Positions 1-7,900 of a DNA stretch of 17,998 nt are shown here, piece after piece. The DNA is from Deltaproteobacteria bacterium RIFCSPHIGHO2_12_FULL_43_9 (lineage in GTDB: Bacteria; Bdellovibrionota; O2-12-FULL-43-9), in contig MGRR01000095.1 of assembly GCA_001798265.1 (NCBI GenBank), forward strand, positions 1 to 17,998, in the 5' to 3' direction. Within the stretch, counting starts at the first letter, position 1. Every line of letters begins with the position of its first letter. The notes below the pieces were generated by a model that worked only from the letters and a program-made list of their open reading frames with translations, was not told the origin of the DNA and made no database searches. Both the position numbers and the translations under genes were made by a program.

Positions 1-38
1 TGGGAGAAAAGGTTGGCACGCTGGTTCACGGGGGGTGA
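1..38 (+). CDS. pyrH: UMP kinase, C-terminal end only (partial)
   Basis: Only the last 11 codons are in the window, reading GEKVGTLVHGG and then TGA at 36-38. A GTLV-type tail is typical of PyrH, the bacterial UMP kinase that makes UDP for nucleotide and envelope precursor synthesis. pyrH directly upstream of frr is one of the most conserved bacterial gene pairs, which supports the call. The stop overlaps or abuts the frr start region, so the two are probably co-transcribed and translationally coupled. The assignment rests on a short tail plus gene order, so it is good but not certain. Confidence 0.75.
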   Translation, partial: GEKVGTLVHGG

Positions 39-40
39 CG

Positions 41-601
41 ATGATGAATCATCCGATATTAAACAAATTTCATTCCGATTTTGAAAAAAGCTTTGGTAAT
101 TTAAAAACGGAGCTTAGTAAAATAAGAACTGGACGCGCGAATCCGGCCATTCTGGATGGGATCCATGTTGACTACTATGGATCGCAAACGCCGCTAAGGA
201 GCCTGGCAACGTTTTCAACGCCAGACCCGACTCTTATTATAATCCAGCCCTTTGATATCTCCGCGCTGGAAGCAATAGAGAAGGCAATTCAAAAATCCGA
301 CCTCGGAATCTCTCCGTCCAATGACGGGAAAATAATTCGTTTGCCGATTCCCTCTTTAACGGAAGACCGACGAAGAGAGCTAATTAAGGTAATAAAAAAA
401 TATGGTGAGGAAACAAAGATTGCTCTCAGGCAACACAGGCGGGAAGCCAACGACGCATCCAAGGAAGCGGAAAAACAGAAAACCTTTTCCGAGGACGACG
501 CAAAGCGCCTAAAAGATCAAATTCAAAAAATGACTGATGATTGGACGGCCAAAATTGATGAACTCCTTTCTAAAAAGGAATCCGACTTACTCAAAGTATG
601 A
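41..601 (+). CDS. frr: Ribosome recycling factor
   Basis: RRF works with EF-G to split the post-termination ribosome in the cytoplasm. The protein carries the family hallmark SKIRTGRANPAILDGI near the N-terminus, the SDLGISPSNDGKIIRLPIPSLTEDRR block in the middle, and a long helical C-terminus with RREANDASKEAEK. Its length of about 186 residues is normal. Start: a GTG at 35 overlaps the pyrH stop, but ATG at 41 or 44 places the RTGRA motif where it lies in E. coli RRF and sits behind a G-rich Shine-Dalgarno-like run at 30-35. I chose 41. The gene is second in the pyrH-frr-uppS-cdsA operon, and its 3' end overlaps the uppS start. Confidence 0.97.
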   Translation: MMNHPILNKFHSDFEKSFGNLKTELSKIRTGRANPAILDGIHVDYYGSQTPLRSLATFSTPDPTLIIIQPFDISALEAIEKAIQKSDLGISPSNDGKIIRLPIPSLTEDRRRELIKVIKKYGEETKIALRQHRREANDASKEAEKQKTFSEDDAKRLKDQIQKMTDDWTAKIDELLSKKESDLLKV

Positions 602-1313
602 TATCGACGCCTTAAAGATACCAAGCCATGTTGCCATTATAATGGATGGAAATGGTCGATGGGCAAAGGCGCGCGGGAAGAGGAGAATCCATGGCCACGC
701 GCAGGGCGTGAAATCCATACGTGCTATTTTAGATTTCGCCGGAGATTTGAAAATTACACACCTTACTCTTTGGGCATTCTCAACCGATAACTGGAAAAGA
801 CCAAAATATGAAGTAAGCTTTCTGATGAATCTTCTGGAAAAATATATAGACAACGAGAAAGCAAATTTCATGAAAAACAGGATCCGTTTACGCATTTTGG
901 GAAATCTGGAGGATATACCAGTCAAAGTCCGCAAAAAACTTAAAACCTTGATAGAAGAGACGAAAGATTTTGACAAACTAAATCTAAATATAGCCCTCTC
1001 CTATGGCGGAAGAGAGGAATTAATTGGCGCATTCAAGAATATTTCAGATAAGATAGTAAGTGGAGTCCTCAGTAGGGATGAAATTGATGACCATGTCATT
1101 AAATCTCACCTCTTTACTGCTGACATCCCAGACCCCGATCTTATCATAAGAACAAGTGGAGAATTCAGATTGAGTAACTTTTTCATCTGGCAATCCGCAT
1201 ATTCCGAGCTATTTTTTTCTACTGTTTTTTGGCCAGACTTCAGGCCTGAACATTTTTTTGAAGCGCTTCTTCATTATTCACAACGAGAAAGAAGGTTTGG
1301 GGGAATCCAATGA
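558..1313 (+). CDS. uppS: Undecaprenyl diphosphate synthase (cis-prenyltransferase)
   Basis: UppS condenses isopentenyl diphosphate units onto farnesyl diphosphate to make the C55 lipid carrier for peptidoglycan and O-antigen. The signature HVAIIMDGNGRWA contains the catalytic Asp, D30 from this start. STDNW, the RTSGE-RLSNFF block, the WPDF motif and the terminal RERRFGG follow in family order. About 251 residues is the usual size. Start choice is uncertain: ATG 537 and ATG 558 are both in frame, each lies inside the frr coding end, and neither has a strong Shine-Dalgarno. There is no in-frame ATG or GTG between 558 and the catalytic motif. I prefer 558 because it gives a more usual N-terminus. 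The gene ends in an ATGA overlap with cdsA. Confidence 0.95.
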   Translation: MNSFLKRNPTYSKYDIDALKIPSHVAIIMDGNGRWAKARGKRRIHGHAQGVKSIRAILDFAGDLKITHLTLWAFSTDNWKRPKYEVSFLMNLLEKYIDNEKANFMKNRIRLRILGNLEDIPVKVRKKLKTLIEETKDFDKLNLNIALSYGGREELIGAFKNISDKIVSGVLSRDEIDDHVIKSHLFTADIPDPDLIIRTSGEFRLSNFFIWQSAYSELFFSTVFWPDFRPEHFFEALLHYSQRERRFGGIQ

Positions 1314-2146
1314 ATATAGACCCGGCTTTAAAAAAGAGACTCATCTCTGCCTCGATAGGGATATTTTTATTACTGCTACTTATAATATTTGGCGGTAATA
1401 TCGGGATAACGCTCCTTGCAGCCATATTGGTAATACTTTGCTCCCTGGAACTATTCCAACTCTTTTTTTCTGCTCCGGAGCAGCCTTTTAAAAAAATGAC
1501 GGGGGTTGTGCTTACATTCCTCCTCTTTGGTATATTCGCAATTGAAATTCACGGTCTCTACTTTTTATCCATATTTGTGTTGGTAATTCTTGGTTTATTC
1601 GTAATTACTTTAATTGAAGCCAGGAAATTACAACAGGATCAATTTATGGATCTCATATCCAATCTCTCACTAATAATCTTTGGCGCAATTTATATCGCCG
1701 CCACCTTCGCATTTCTGCCAAAACTAAGGGCGCTCCCAAGTACCGGTATAATGGCGACGATTCTTGCTTTCGCCATTCCATGGACCGGCGACACCGGGGC
1801 CTATTTTATTGGACTACGATATGGGAAAAACAGCCTCTTTAAGGGGGTCAGCCCCGGAAAGACCGTAGAGGGTTTTATTGGTGGAATTCTTGTTTGCATA
1901 ATATTTTTACTCTTCACAAAATTAATTTTCTTCAGGGTTTTAACTCTTTTAGACTGTGTAGCATTGGGAATTATAGGAACAACAGCAGCGCATCTGGGGG
2001 ATCTTTTTGAGTCATTGATTAAACGCTCAAGGGGCGTGAAAGACTCAGGGTACTTAATCCCCGGGCATGGAGGGTTCCTAGATAGATTCGACGCATTTAT
2101 GTTTACCACTCCAATAGTCTATATTTATATCAGCCTGATGCTGTGA
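1310..2146 (+). CDS. cdsA: Phosphatidate cytidylyltransferase (CDP-diacylglycerol synthase)
   Basis: CdsA is an inner-membrane enzyme converting phosphatidic acid and CTP to CDP-diacylglycerol, the branch-point precursor of all bacterial phospholipids. The protein is a chain of hydrophobic segments, the first at about residues 12-50. The C-terminal family signature is present as SLIKRSRGVKDSG followed by PGHGGFLDRFDA, with the metal-binding Asp residues retained. The DTGAYFIG-RYGK and GVSPGKTVEGFIGG blocks upstream are also typical. At 278 residues it has normal length. The ATG overlaps the uppS stop by four bases (ATGA), implying translational coupling. Its product feeds PssA and Psd encoded later in the window. 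Confidence 0.96.
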   Translation: MNIDPALKKRLISASIGIFLLLLLIIFGGNIGITLLAAILVILCSLELFQLFFSAPEQPFKKMTGVVLTFLLFGIFAIEIHGLYFLSIFVLVILGLFVITLIEARKLQQDQFMDLISNLSLIIFGAIYIAATFAFLPKLRALPSTGIMATILAFAIPWTGDTGAYFIGLRYGKNSLFKGVSPGKTVEGFIGGILVCIIFLLFTKLIFFRVLTLLDCVALGIIGTTAAHLGDLFESLIKRSRGVKDSGYLIPGHGGFLDRFDAFMFTTPIVYIYISLML

Positions 2147-2160
2147 TTTGGAGTTCGTGA

Positions 2161-3315
2161 ATGCGATATATATCAATTTTGGGAAGCACGGGTTCTGTTG
2201 GGGAGCAAACCCTAGATATAATCAGAAATAATAAGGATCATTTTAGGGTTCACTCTCTTACCGCTTTCCAAAATTTTTTAAAATTATCCGACCAGATTAA
2301 AGAATTTTCCCCAAAGGTGGTTGTAACCGGAACAGAGTCAAATCTTGAACCACTATTCCCCGATGTCCAGTTTAGAATCGGCGGCAATCCCCTCACGGAG
2401 GTTGTAACAGATAGTGAAATCGATTTGGTCGTTCTCGCCATTGTGGGCATAGCCGCCCTCAAACCGCTAGAAGCAGCAATTAAAGCCGGAAAAAGCATTG
2501 CTCTTGCGAATAAAGAATCAATTGTAGCCGCCGGGCATCTGCTTATGCCAATGGTTAAAAATTATGGGGCGCAGATACTCCCAATAGATAGCGAACATAA
2601 CGCCATTTTTAGAATCATTAAGGAGAGAGAAAAACTAAATATCTCATCTGTAACATTAATGGCCTCCGGGGGACCGTTTTTAAATCGTCCCCTGGAATCT
2701 TTTCGGGATATCACGCCAGATGAAGCAATCAGACACCCACATTGGTCTATGGGAGAAAAGATCTCAGTAGACTCTGCCACAATGATGAACAAGGGACTGG
2801 AGATTTTTGAGGCCAGATGGCTTTTTAATCTCAAATCGTCCGAGATTAAGACCTTAATCCACCCGGAATGCGAGGTGCATGCCAAGGTAGAGTTTGATAG
2901 CGGTGAATCATTGGTTTTCTGTGGAAAGCCGGACATGCGCGAGCCTATAGGATTCACGCTCTTCTGGCCCCAAAAAGCGCCTGCTATCCAAAGCGGAATT
3001 TCAGATTTTTCCGAAGCATCGAGGTTTAGGTTCCTTGAAATAGATCGTAAAAGGTTTCCGGCTTTTAGACTGGCGAGGGAGGTATTGCAAAGTGGTTCAC
3101 AGAGTGGTGCCATCATACTGAATGCGGCAAATGAGGTTGCCGTTGATGCCTTCTTAAGTCGCAATATACGATTCAGTCAAATTCACCAGGTTGTTGAAAG
3201 CTCCCTTTCGCGCTTTCCGGATGTCACCCCTGGTTCAATTTTAGATGTCTTTGCGATTGATTCTGAGGTTAAAATAGTAGCTCGAGGTATTATAAGAAAC
3301 TTGAAAGGGGCTTAA
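2161..3315 (+). CDS. dxr: 1-deoxy-D-xylulose 5-phosphate reductoisomerase
   Basis: Dxr catalyses the committed step of the MEP isoprenoid pathway, NADPH-dependent conversion of DXP to MEP. The N-terminal nucleotide-binding motif GSTGSVG is at residues 8-14, and LANKES follows. Metal ligands are visible in PIDSEHNA (D143, E145) and NKGLEIFEARWL (E214), preceded by HWSMGEKISVDSATMMN. The 384-residue length is normal. A GGAG Shine-Dalgarno lies about seven bases before the ATG. Its place between cdsA and rseP is the order usual in many proteobacteria, and it supplies the isoprenoid precursors that UppS in the same operon elongates. It is the target class of fosmidomycin. Confidence 0.98.
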   Translation: MRYISILGSTGSVGEQTLDIIRNNKDHFRVHSLTAFQNFLKLSDQIKEFSPKVVVTGTESNLEPLFPDVQFRIGGNPLTEVVTDSEIDLVVLAIVGIAALKPLEAAIKAGKSIALANKESIVAAGHLLMPMVKNYGAQILPIDSEHNAIFRIIKEREKLNISSVTLMASGGPFLNRPLESFRDITPDEAIRHPHWSMGEKISVDSATMMNKGLEIFEARWLFNLKSSEIKTLIHPECEVHAKVEFDSGESLVFCGKPDMREPIGFTLFWPQKAPAIQSGISDFSEASRFRFLEIDRKRFPAFRLAREVLQSGSQSGAIILNAANEVAVDAFLSRNIRFSQIHQVVESSLSRFPDVTPGSILDVFAIDSEVKIVARGIIRNLKGA

Positions 3316-3349
3316 GCCTCTGTTAGAGCTGTAAGATGGAGAAAAATTA

Positions 3350-5011
3350 ATGTCCTATTTAGTTGCGGTAATTATTCTGCTCGGTGTTCTTATATTCATT
3401 CATGAATTGGGACACTTTCTGATTGCAAAAAAATTTAACATTAAAGTTGAGGTTTTTTCCCTTGGATTTGGACCCAAGATATTTAAATGGAAGGGTAAAG
3501 AAACAGAATATTGCCTCTCAATAGTCCCGTTTGGGGGGTATGTTAAAATGTTGGGAGAAGATTCAACAGCCAAACTCCCTCCAGAGGAGAGGCACAGGTC
3601 ATTCTCACACGCGGAACCTTACAAAAGGTTTCTAATCGTGGCTGCCGGACCCGTCAGCAATCTGATCCTGGCTTTTTTTATTTTTGCAGCGATACCGCTG
3701 ATAGGTGAACCAAAGGTTTCGTCATACATTGCTGATGTCACACCGAATTCAGCCGCCTGGATGGCAGGATTCAGGCCGGCGGACAAGATTACGGATATAA
3801 ATAATACGGCAGTTAATACTTTTGAAGATATGTTTAAGCTCATTCAGAAATCCGATGGGGAAAAACTCACCACCTCGGTAAAAAGGGGTAACCAGACAGA
3901 GAGAATTGAATTTACCCCAGTACTTAAAACACGAGAAAATGAATTTGGAGAACCAGAGACCAGCTATACAATCGAAGGACTTTCAGCTATGGCACCCCTT
4001 CCGATCGTCGGCATAAGCAACCCACGATCATTGGCAGCCTCTATGGGCTTTAAAACCGGGGACCAGATTTTATCCGTTAATGGAGTACCACTTCAGTCAT
4101 GGCCAATTCTAAGAGAATATCTGAAGAACATCGCCCAATCGGATTTAGAGTTCAAGGTTAAAAGTAAAGAAGATACATATGATATAGATTTAAACCTTCC
4201 ACCTAAATTTTTTAAGCTCCAGCCCGGCGCGAAACTTGAATATATCGGTCTTCACTCATCTGAACTTTTTATAAACGAAGTAATACCGGATACACCCGCA
4301 TTTATGGCCGGTTTGAAAGCCGGGGATAGAATTATTTCCATTAACGGAAACCAGATCCAAAATTGGGATGAATTTAGATTACAGGTTCAAGGCTGGGATA
4401 AGAAAAATCCACTCGCAGTCCAGGCGGAAAGAAATGGCTCCATTGAATCATTTACCATTGTGCCGCGACTCGAAGAGCATAGGGTTCCAGTTGTCGGGAA
4501 ACTGCCAAAGGATCAGTTTCGAATTGGCGCGGTTTCTGAGGTTAAATTCGCACCCCAGGATATGTATACGTTCTATGCTTACAACCCGATAACATTGATA
4601 AAATATGGTGCTGAAAAGAGCTGGTATTGGTTCTATATGACATTTGAGTCATTGATAAAATTAATAACAGGCAAGGTACCTCTTCAACAGCTTGGTGGTC
4701 CAATTTTTATCGGTAGTCTCGCCGGTTCATCCTTTAATCAGGGTCTTTACTATTTCCTCAGGATCATGGCGATCATAAGTGTTAACCTCGGTTTCCTGAA
4801 TCTTTTACCAATTCCAGTTCTCGACGGCGGGCACCTGACCTTTTTCGGATATGAGATGATTAGGAGAAAACCTCCATCACAAAAACTTCAGATGGCCGCA
4901 CAACAGGTAGGAATTATGCTGCTACTTGCTCTTATGGTTTTAGTCCTTTTTAACGATATTCACCGCTATTGGGGGAACTTCAGGGATATAATAAGCAGAT
5001 TATTTAGCTGA
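3350..5011 (+). CDS. rseP: RseP-type site-2 membrane metalloprotease with three PDZ-like domains
   Basis: This is an intramembrane zinc protease of the S2P/RseP family, which cleaves anti-sigma factors and remnant signal peptides in the inner membrane. The zinc motif HELGH is at residues 18-22 in the first membrane segment. The third ligand region NLLPIPVLDGGHL is near residue 490, followed by a last membrane helix. E. coli RseP is about 450 residues with two PDZ domains; this protein has 553. The added length corresponds to a third PDZ-like unit: VSSYIADVTPNSAAWMAGF (about 123-195), VGISNPRSLAASMGFKTGD (about 215-285) and INEVIPDTPAFMAGLKAGD (about 305-375). The start follows a GGAG Shine-Dalgarno eight bases upstream. 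The enzyme assignment is secure; substrates are unknown and no anti-sigma gene is in view. Confidence 0.95.
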   Translation: MSYLVAVIILLGVLIFIHELGHFLIAKKFNIKVEVFSLGFGPKIFKWKGKETEYCLSIVPFGGYVKMLGEDSTAKLPPEERHRSFSHAEPYKRFLIVAAGPVSNLILAFFIFAAIPLIGEPKVSSYIADVTPNSAAWMAGFRPADKITDINNTAVNTFEDMFKLIQKSDGEKLTTSVKRGNQTERIEFTPVLKTRENEFGEPETSYTIEGLSAMAPLPIVGISNPRSLAASMGFKTGDQILSVNGVPLQSWPILREYLKNIAQSDLEFKVKSKEDTYDIDLNLPPKFFKLQPGAKLEYIGLHSSELFINEVIPDTPAFMAGLKAGDRIISINGNQIQNWDEFRLQVQGWDKKNPLAVQAERNGSIESFTIVPRLEEHRVPVVGKLPKDQFRIGAVSEVKFAPQDMYTFYAYNPITLIKYGAEKSWYWFYMTFESLIKLITGKVPLQQLGGPIFIGSLAGSSFNQGLYYFLRIMAIISVNLGFLNLLPIPVLDGGHLTFFGYEMIRRKPPSQKLQMAAQQVGIMLLLALMVLVLFNDIHRYWGNFRDIISRLFS

Positions 5012-5012
5012 T

Positions 5013-5672
5013 ATGTCGACTATTCTTGCCATAGAAACGGCAACTCCCCATGGAAGCGTAGCGCTGCTCTACAATAATAAACTAATATGCGAGCTCTTTA
5101 CCGACAACACCCAGACCCATGCCGCGACCCTCCTTCCGACGATAGAACAACTCTGCTCCATAACCCAAACAGATATCCAGTCGGTGGATGGCATTGCTGT
5201 CAGCATCGGCCCAGGTGCCTTTACGGGCCTCAGGGTGGGAATAAGTACAGCCCAAGGCCTGGCCCAGACATTGAAACTTCCCATATTCCCTATTCCAACA
5301 TTGGAGGCGTTTGCCCATTCGATCACACAAACAAAAACGCCAATCTTTATTACGCTCGATGCCCGGAAGGATGAGATCTATGGCGCGCTCTTTAGATGGA
5401 CTGACAAAGAATTAGTACGGCTAATACCTGAGAGCGCGTTAACCCCGGAAGGATGGAGCGGGCTTCTTTCCCAAACCATTCAAAAACCCTTTACTGTGAT
5501 TGGATCGGGTTACAAAAAATACGAAGAATTTTTTAGAGAAACATTCAGAGAAAGAATTACCGGGATTTCAAACCACAACGCAATCCCAAGGGCCCTTAAT
5601 GTCGGTTTACTCGCAAGCGGACGCGGGAAAAGACCCGAAGAGATTAAGCCCATATATCTGCGTTATTGTTGA
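5013..5672 (+). CDS. tsaB: tRNA t6A37 threonylcarbamoyladenosine modification protein TsaB
   Basis: TsaB is the non-catalytic ASKHA-fold partner of TsaD in the complex that installs t6A at position 37 of ANN-decoding tRNAs. Visible hallmarks are the N-terminal LAIETATPHGSVAL strand-turn and the loop GPGAFTGLRVGISTAQGLA beginning at residue 66. At 219 residues it matches TsaB; it lacks the length and the metal-binding HxxxH region of TsaD. The ATG is one base after the rseP stop, so it is almost certainly translated as part of the same operon. It is the last gene of the plus-strand block, and its final ten bases overlap the 3' end of the convergent minus-strand gene. No terminator hairpin is visible. 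Confidence 0.95.
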   Translation: MSTILAIETATPHGSVALLYNNKLICELFTDNTQTHAATLLPTIEQLCSITQTDIQSVDGIAVSIGPGAFTGLRVGISTAQGLAQTLKLPIFPIPTLEAFAHSITQTKTPIFITLDARKDEIYGALFRWTDKELVRLIPESALTPEGWSGLLSQTIQKPFTVIGSGYKKYEEFFRETFRERITGISNHNAIPRALNVGLLASGRGKRPEEIKPIYLRYC

Positions 5673-6634
5673 TTTATATTTACCTCTAATATGTAGCCAG
5701 CTTTCAAAATCTTCTCATTAAGTTCATCTCTTAAGAGCTTCCACTCTTCATCAGACTGGGGCACCGGCCCCGAATCCGTAACAACCGAGAGTTGTTCTGA
5801 TATTATTCTCGCATATCCAAAAACCACATCCGGATTTGTAACAAACCTGAACGTAGATTTTGTATTTGACGCCAGATACATTTCCGGATTGTCCTGAATG
5901 TTGAAATCGGCCAGCACTATGTATGTTTCAAACATCTTCTCTTTTTTCTCTTGAATTAGTTGCTCCTGTAGCAGGAAATTCCAGAACCCAAACGTCCCAA
6001 TGATTAATCCAAGCACACAAGCCCCTATTGCCCACCCTTTGGGACCAATTGCAGATAAAGCGGTCAAACCGCCCACAGCAAGCGCGGCACTACTCGTGAA
6101 TATTATCAGCTCGTTATCATCAACAAATCTATCAACCTTGTCATACATCACATTCGTAAATTTCTTCCTGAAATTATATGTACTAAGGTCGTAATCTACT
6201 GGGAAAACGAATGGCCCCTTAATTGATGGAATATCTACGCATAGATGCGAATTAAAATTCGCGGAATCCATCGCGCCTGGTATGGCTCTTGCCAATTGAA
6301 CATCGTTGGCTACAGAAGAATCGTTTTTAAATCTGGCCGGTATTCCGCAAACTGAAAATGTGAATCCGGCTATTCTTCCCTCGGCTTCGGGTCTACTCGA
6401 TGGAATTGATAATGTATCATCCAATGATTCTTCTCTTTTTAACACCGAGGCGGGATTAACATTTTTTAGCTCTTCCTCGGTAACCCCCCTTACCCTCAGG
6501 TAATAAATAGTAACTATTGGTTCCGGCTCAACGCTGCTTTCTTCAGCAAAAGAGCTTTTTAAAGCCGGTATGTTTATAATATCAATGACCAAAATCAGGA
6601 TTAGAATTTTTTTTGTGATTTTAGACACTTTCAC
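5663..6634 (-). CDS. Unrecognised exported protein with a central membrane hairpin
   Basis: I do not recognise this 323-residue protein. It begins KVSKITKK followed by a hydrophobic stretch and SSFA-EES, which looks like a Sec signal peptide cleaved near residue 30. Residues 31-175 are soluble-looking, with two cysteines (C96, C132) that could form a disulfide if exported. Residues 176-222 are strongly hydrophobic, broken by Pro-Lys-Gly at 198-200, suggesting two membrane segments. A charged region (QEKKEK) and a mixed C-terminal domain of about 95 residues follow. The start is GTG, with an AAGGAGGAAG Shine-Dalgarno at 6642-6651; an in-frame stop two codons upstream rules out a longer start. 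It lies downstream of another unknown membrane gene on the same strand. Its 3' end overlaps tsaB convergently by 10 bases. Confidence 0.8.
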   Translation of the reverse strand: MKVSKITKKILILILVIDIINIPALKSSFAEESSVEPEPIVTIYYLRVRGVTEEELKNVNPASVLKREESLDDTLSIPSSRPEAEGRIAGFTFSVCGIPARFKNDSSVANDVQLARAIPGAMDSANFNSHLCVDIPSIKGPFVFPVDYDLSTYNFRKKFTNVMYDKVDRFVDDNELIIFTSSAALAVGGLTALSAIGPKGWAIGACVLGLIIGTFGFWNFLLQEQLIQEKKEKMFETYIVLADFNIQDNPEMYLASNTKSTFRFVTNPDVVFGYARIISEQLSVVTDSGPVPQSDEEWKLLRDELNEKILKAGYILEVNINQQ

Positions 6635-6661
6635 AGATCAACTTCCTCCTTGGGGGCTAGA

Positions 6662-6690
6662 TATATACATGGAAGGATACATACAATCAA
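6662..6690 (-). promoter_or_regulatory. Candidate sigma70-type promoter upstream of the exported-protein gene
   Basis: Read on the minus strand there is TTGATT, 17 bases, then TATATA, with the GTG start at 6634 just downstream behind a strong Shine-Dalgarno. The -35 and -10 each match the consensus at about four of six positions with ideal spacing. It would let the gene be expressed independently of the 143-residue gene upstream. Weak motifs in AT-rich DNA arise by chance, so this is only suggestive. Confidence 0.3.
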
Positions 6691-6720
6691 CCCTGCCGGG
6701 GTAGAGATGTTGTGTGAACT

Positions 6721-7152
6721 TTATTGATCCTTGGCCCCAACCTCGCTTTTCATCTTGCTGATCTCTTGTTTAAGGGTTTCATATTCTTTTTCTATCTTCT
6801 CAAGTTCATGTTCCATCTTTTCTCGTTGTGGATCAGCACTGCTCAGGTTGACAATTTCTTTCCGCAGCACATCAACTCTTTCGGAAAAATATTTGTCAAT
6901 TTTATCCAGGGTTTTTAGATACTCTTTTTTACGCACAACCAGATCCTGATCTGTAACCCCCTCTTCTTCCGATGTTTCGGGGCTTACCTCTTCAGACAAT
7001 TCTTCTTCCGCCTGTTCCGAAGGAATTGCCGGCTGGGCTTCCTGTATTGTAGCCTCTTCAGTGATTTTAACCTCTCCTCGCTCTCTGAAAAGAAAATAGA
7101 GAATAACAGCTGCTAAAAGAACAGAAATCAAAATAACTATATTTTTCCTCAT
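6721..7152 (-). CDS. Unrecognised single-span membrane protein with acidic linker and coiled coil
   Basis: I do not recognise this 143-residue protein. It has a short basic N-terminus (MRKN), one hydrophobic helix at about residues 5-22 and a following RER. That pattern fits an uncleaved membrane anchor with an outside C-terminus. Residues about 30-68 are Glu/Pro/Ser-rich and acidic, probably a disordered linker. Residues about 72-138 are heptad-like and highly charged (KKEYLKTLDKIDKYF, then EHELEKIEKEYETLKQEI), a probable coiled coil. The start has a GAGAGGA Shine-Dalgarno about six bases upstream and a convincing promoter in the divergent gap to psd. It may form a two-gene unit with the exported protein at 5663-6634, 86 bases downstream. 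Function cannot be inferred beyond an envelope tether or scaffold. Confidence 0.75.
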   Translation of the reverse strand: MRKNIVILISVLLAAVILYFLFRERGEVKITEEATIQEAQPAIPSEQAEEELSEEVSPETSEEEGVTDQDLVVRKKEYLKTLDKIDKYFSERVDVLRKEIVNLSSADPQREKMEHELEKIEKEYETLKQEISKMKSEVGAKDQ

Positions 7153-7184
7153 ATGAATCCTCTCGATATAGACTCTTTATTTTG

Positions 7185-7212
7185 AATGTATTAGGTTACA
7201 ATAACGTGTCAA
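7185..7212 (-). promoter_or_regulatory. Candidate sigma70 promoter in the divergent gap
   Basis: On the minus strand a perfect TTGACA (7207-7212) is followed by 16 bases and TACATT (7185-7190), placing a start site some 20-25 bases before the Shine-Dalgarno of the 143-residue gene. On the plus strand the same 70-base gap holds TACAAT at 7197-7202, which could be a -10 for psd, but its -35 is poor. If both are used, the two promoters overlap and would compete. Confidence 0.5.
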
Positions 7213-7222
7213 GGATGAACCA

Positions 7223-7900
7223 TTGAATAAAATAACAGGACTCCCGGTCGCACAAGAGGGTTTATACATTGTCTTTGCCTTTTTAGGCGCGGCATCACTA
7301 GCGCTGTTTCTTCATAAGTATATGATCTTTATATTTTTTTCCTGCCTGGCCATTCTGGTTTCACTCTTTTTCAGAAACCCAAAGCGTAAAATTGACCCAC
7401 GGCGCGATTCAATTCTCGCCCCGGCAGATGGAAAGGTCGTTGCTATTGAAACAGTCTATGAACCTAGGTTTGTAAGAAAAAATATGCAGAAAATAAGCAT
7501 TTTTATGTCCCTGTTTAACGTGCATATGAACCGGTTTCCGGTTTCCGCCACGATCAAAGATCAAAAACACAGGAATGGTACATTTAAATTTGCAAACCGC
7601 GATAAAGCCTCTTTAGACAATGAACAAAATGCCCTCTTGCTGGAAACCCTGGGGAATAATCAGATTGTAGTTGTCCAAATTGCCGGTTGGATCGCCAGGA
7701 GAATCGTCTGCTACACACAAACCGGGGATCATCTAAAAGCAGGGGATATATTTGGATTAATTAAATTTGGCTCACGTGTTGATTTATATGTACCAGTGGA
7801 TTCCAATATCAGGGTAAAGATCGGTGATTCGGTTAGAGCAGGAAAAACAATTGTAGGGGTTTTAGATGAGATTCCCAAGACCGGGACGCTACAAGGATAG
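7223..7900 (+). CDS. psd: Phosphatidylserine decarboxylase proenzyme (short, archaeal-like type)
   Basis: Psd decarboxylates phosphatidylserine to phosphatidylethanolamine at the inner membrane. It self-cleaves to create a pyruvoyl group. The cleavage site appears as IKFGSRVDLY, with cleavage between G183 and S184 giving a pyruvoyl-capped small alpha chain. The 225-residue size and the two N-terminal hydrophobic segments fit the short Psd-related type, not the roughly 320-residue E. coli enzyme. APADGKV and SLFNVHMNRFP are further family blocks. The start is TTG at 7223, supported by an AAGGA Shine-Dalgarno seven bases upstream; no usable ATG exists in frame nearby. It ends in TAG inside the start of pssA, so the two consecutive pathway enzymes overlap by 35 bases. 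Confidence 0.95.
   Translation: MNKITGLPVAQEGLYIVFAFLGAASLALFLHKYMIFIFFSCLAILVSLFFRNPKRKIDPRRDSILAPADGKVVAIETVYEPRFVRKNMQKISIFMSLFNVHMNRFPVSATIKDQKHRNGTFKFANRDKASLDNEQNALLLETLGNNQIVVVQIAGWIARRIVCYTQTGDHLKAGDIFGLIKFGSRVDLYVPVDSNIRVKIGDSVRAGKTIVGVLDEIPKTGTLQG

Noticed and set aside
2562..3164. 200-codon open frame antisense to dxr
   Set aside because: It lies wholly within dxr, whose motifs are conserved throughout, and the antisense product shows no domain or plausible start signal.
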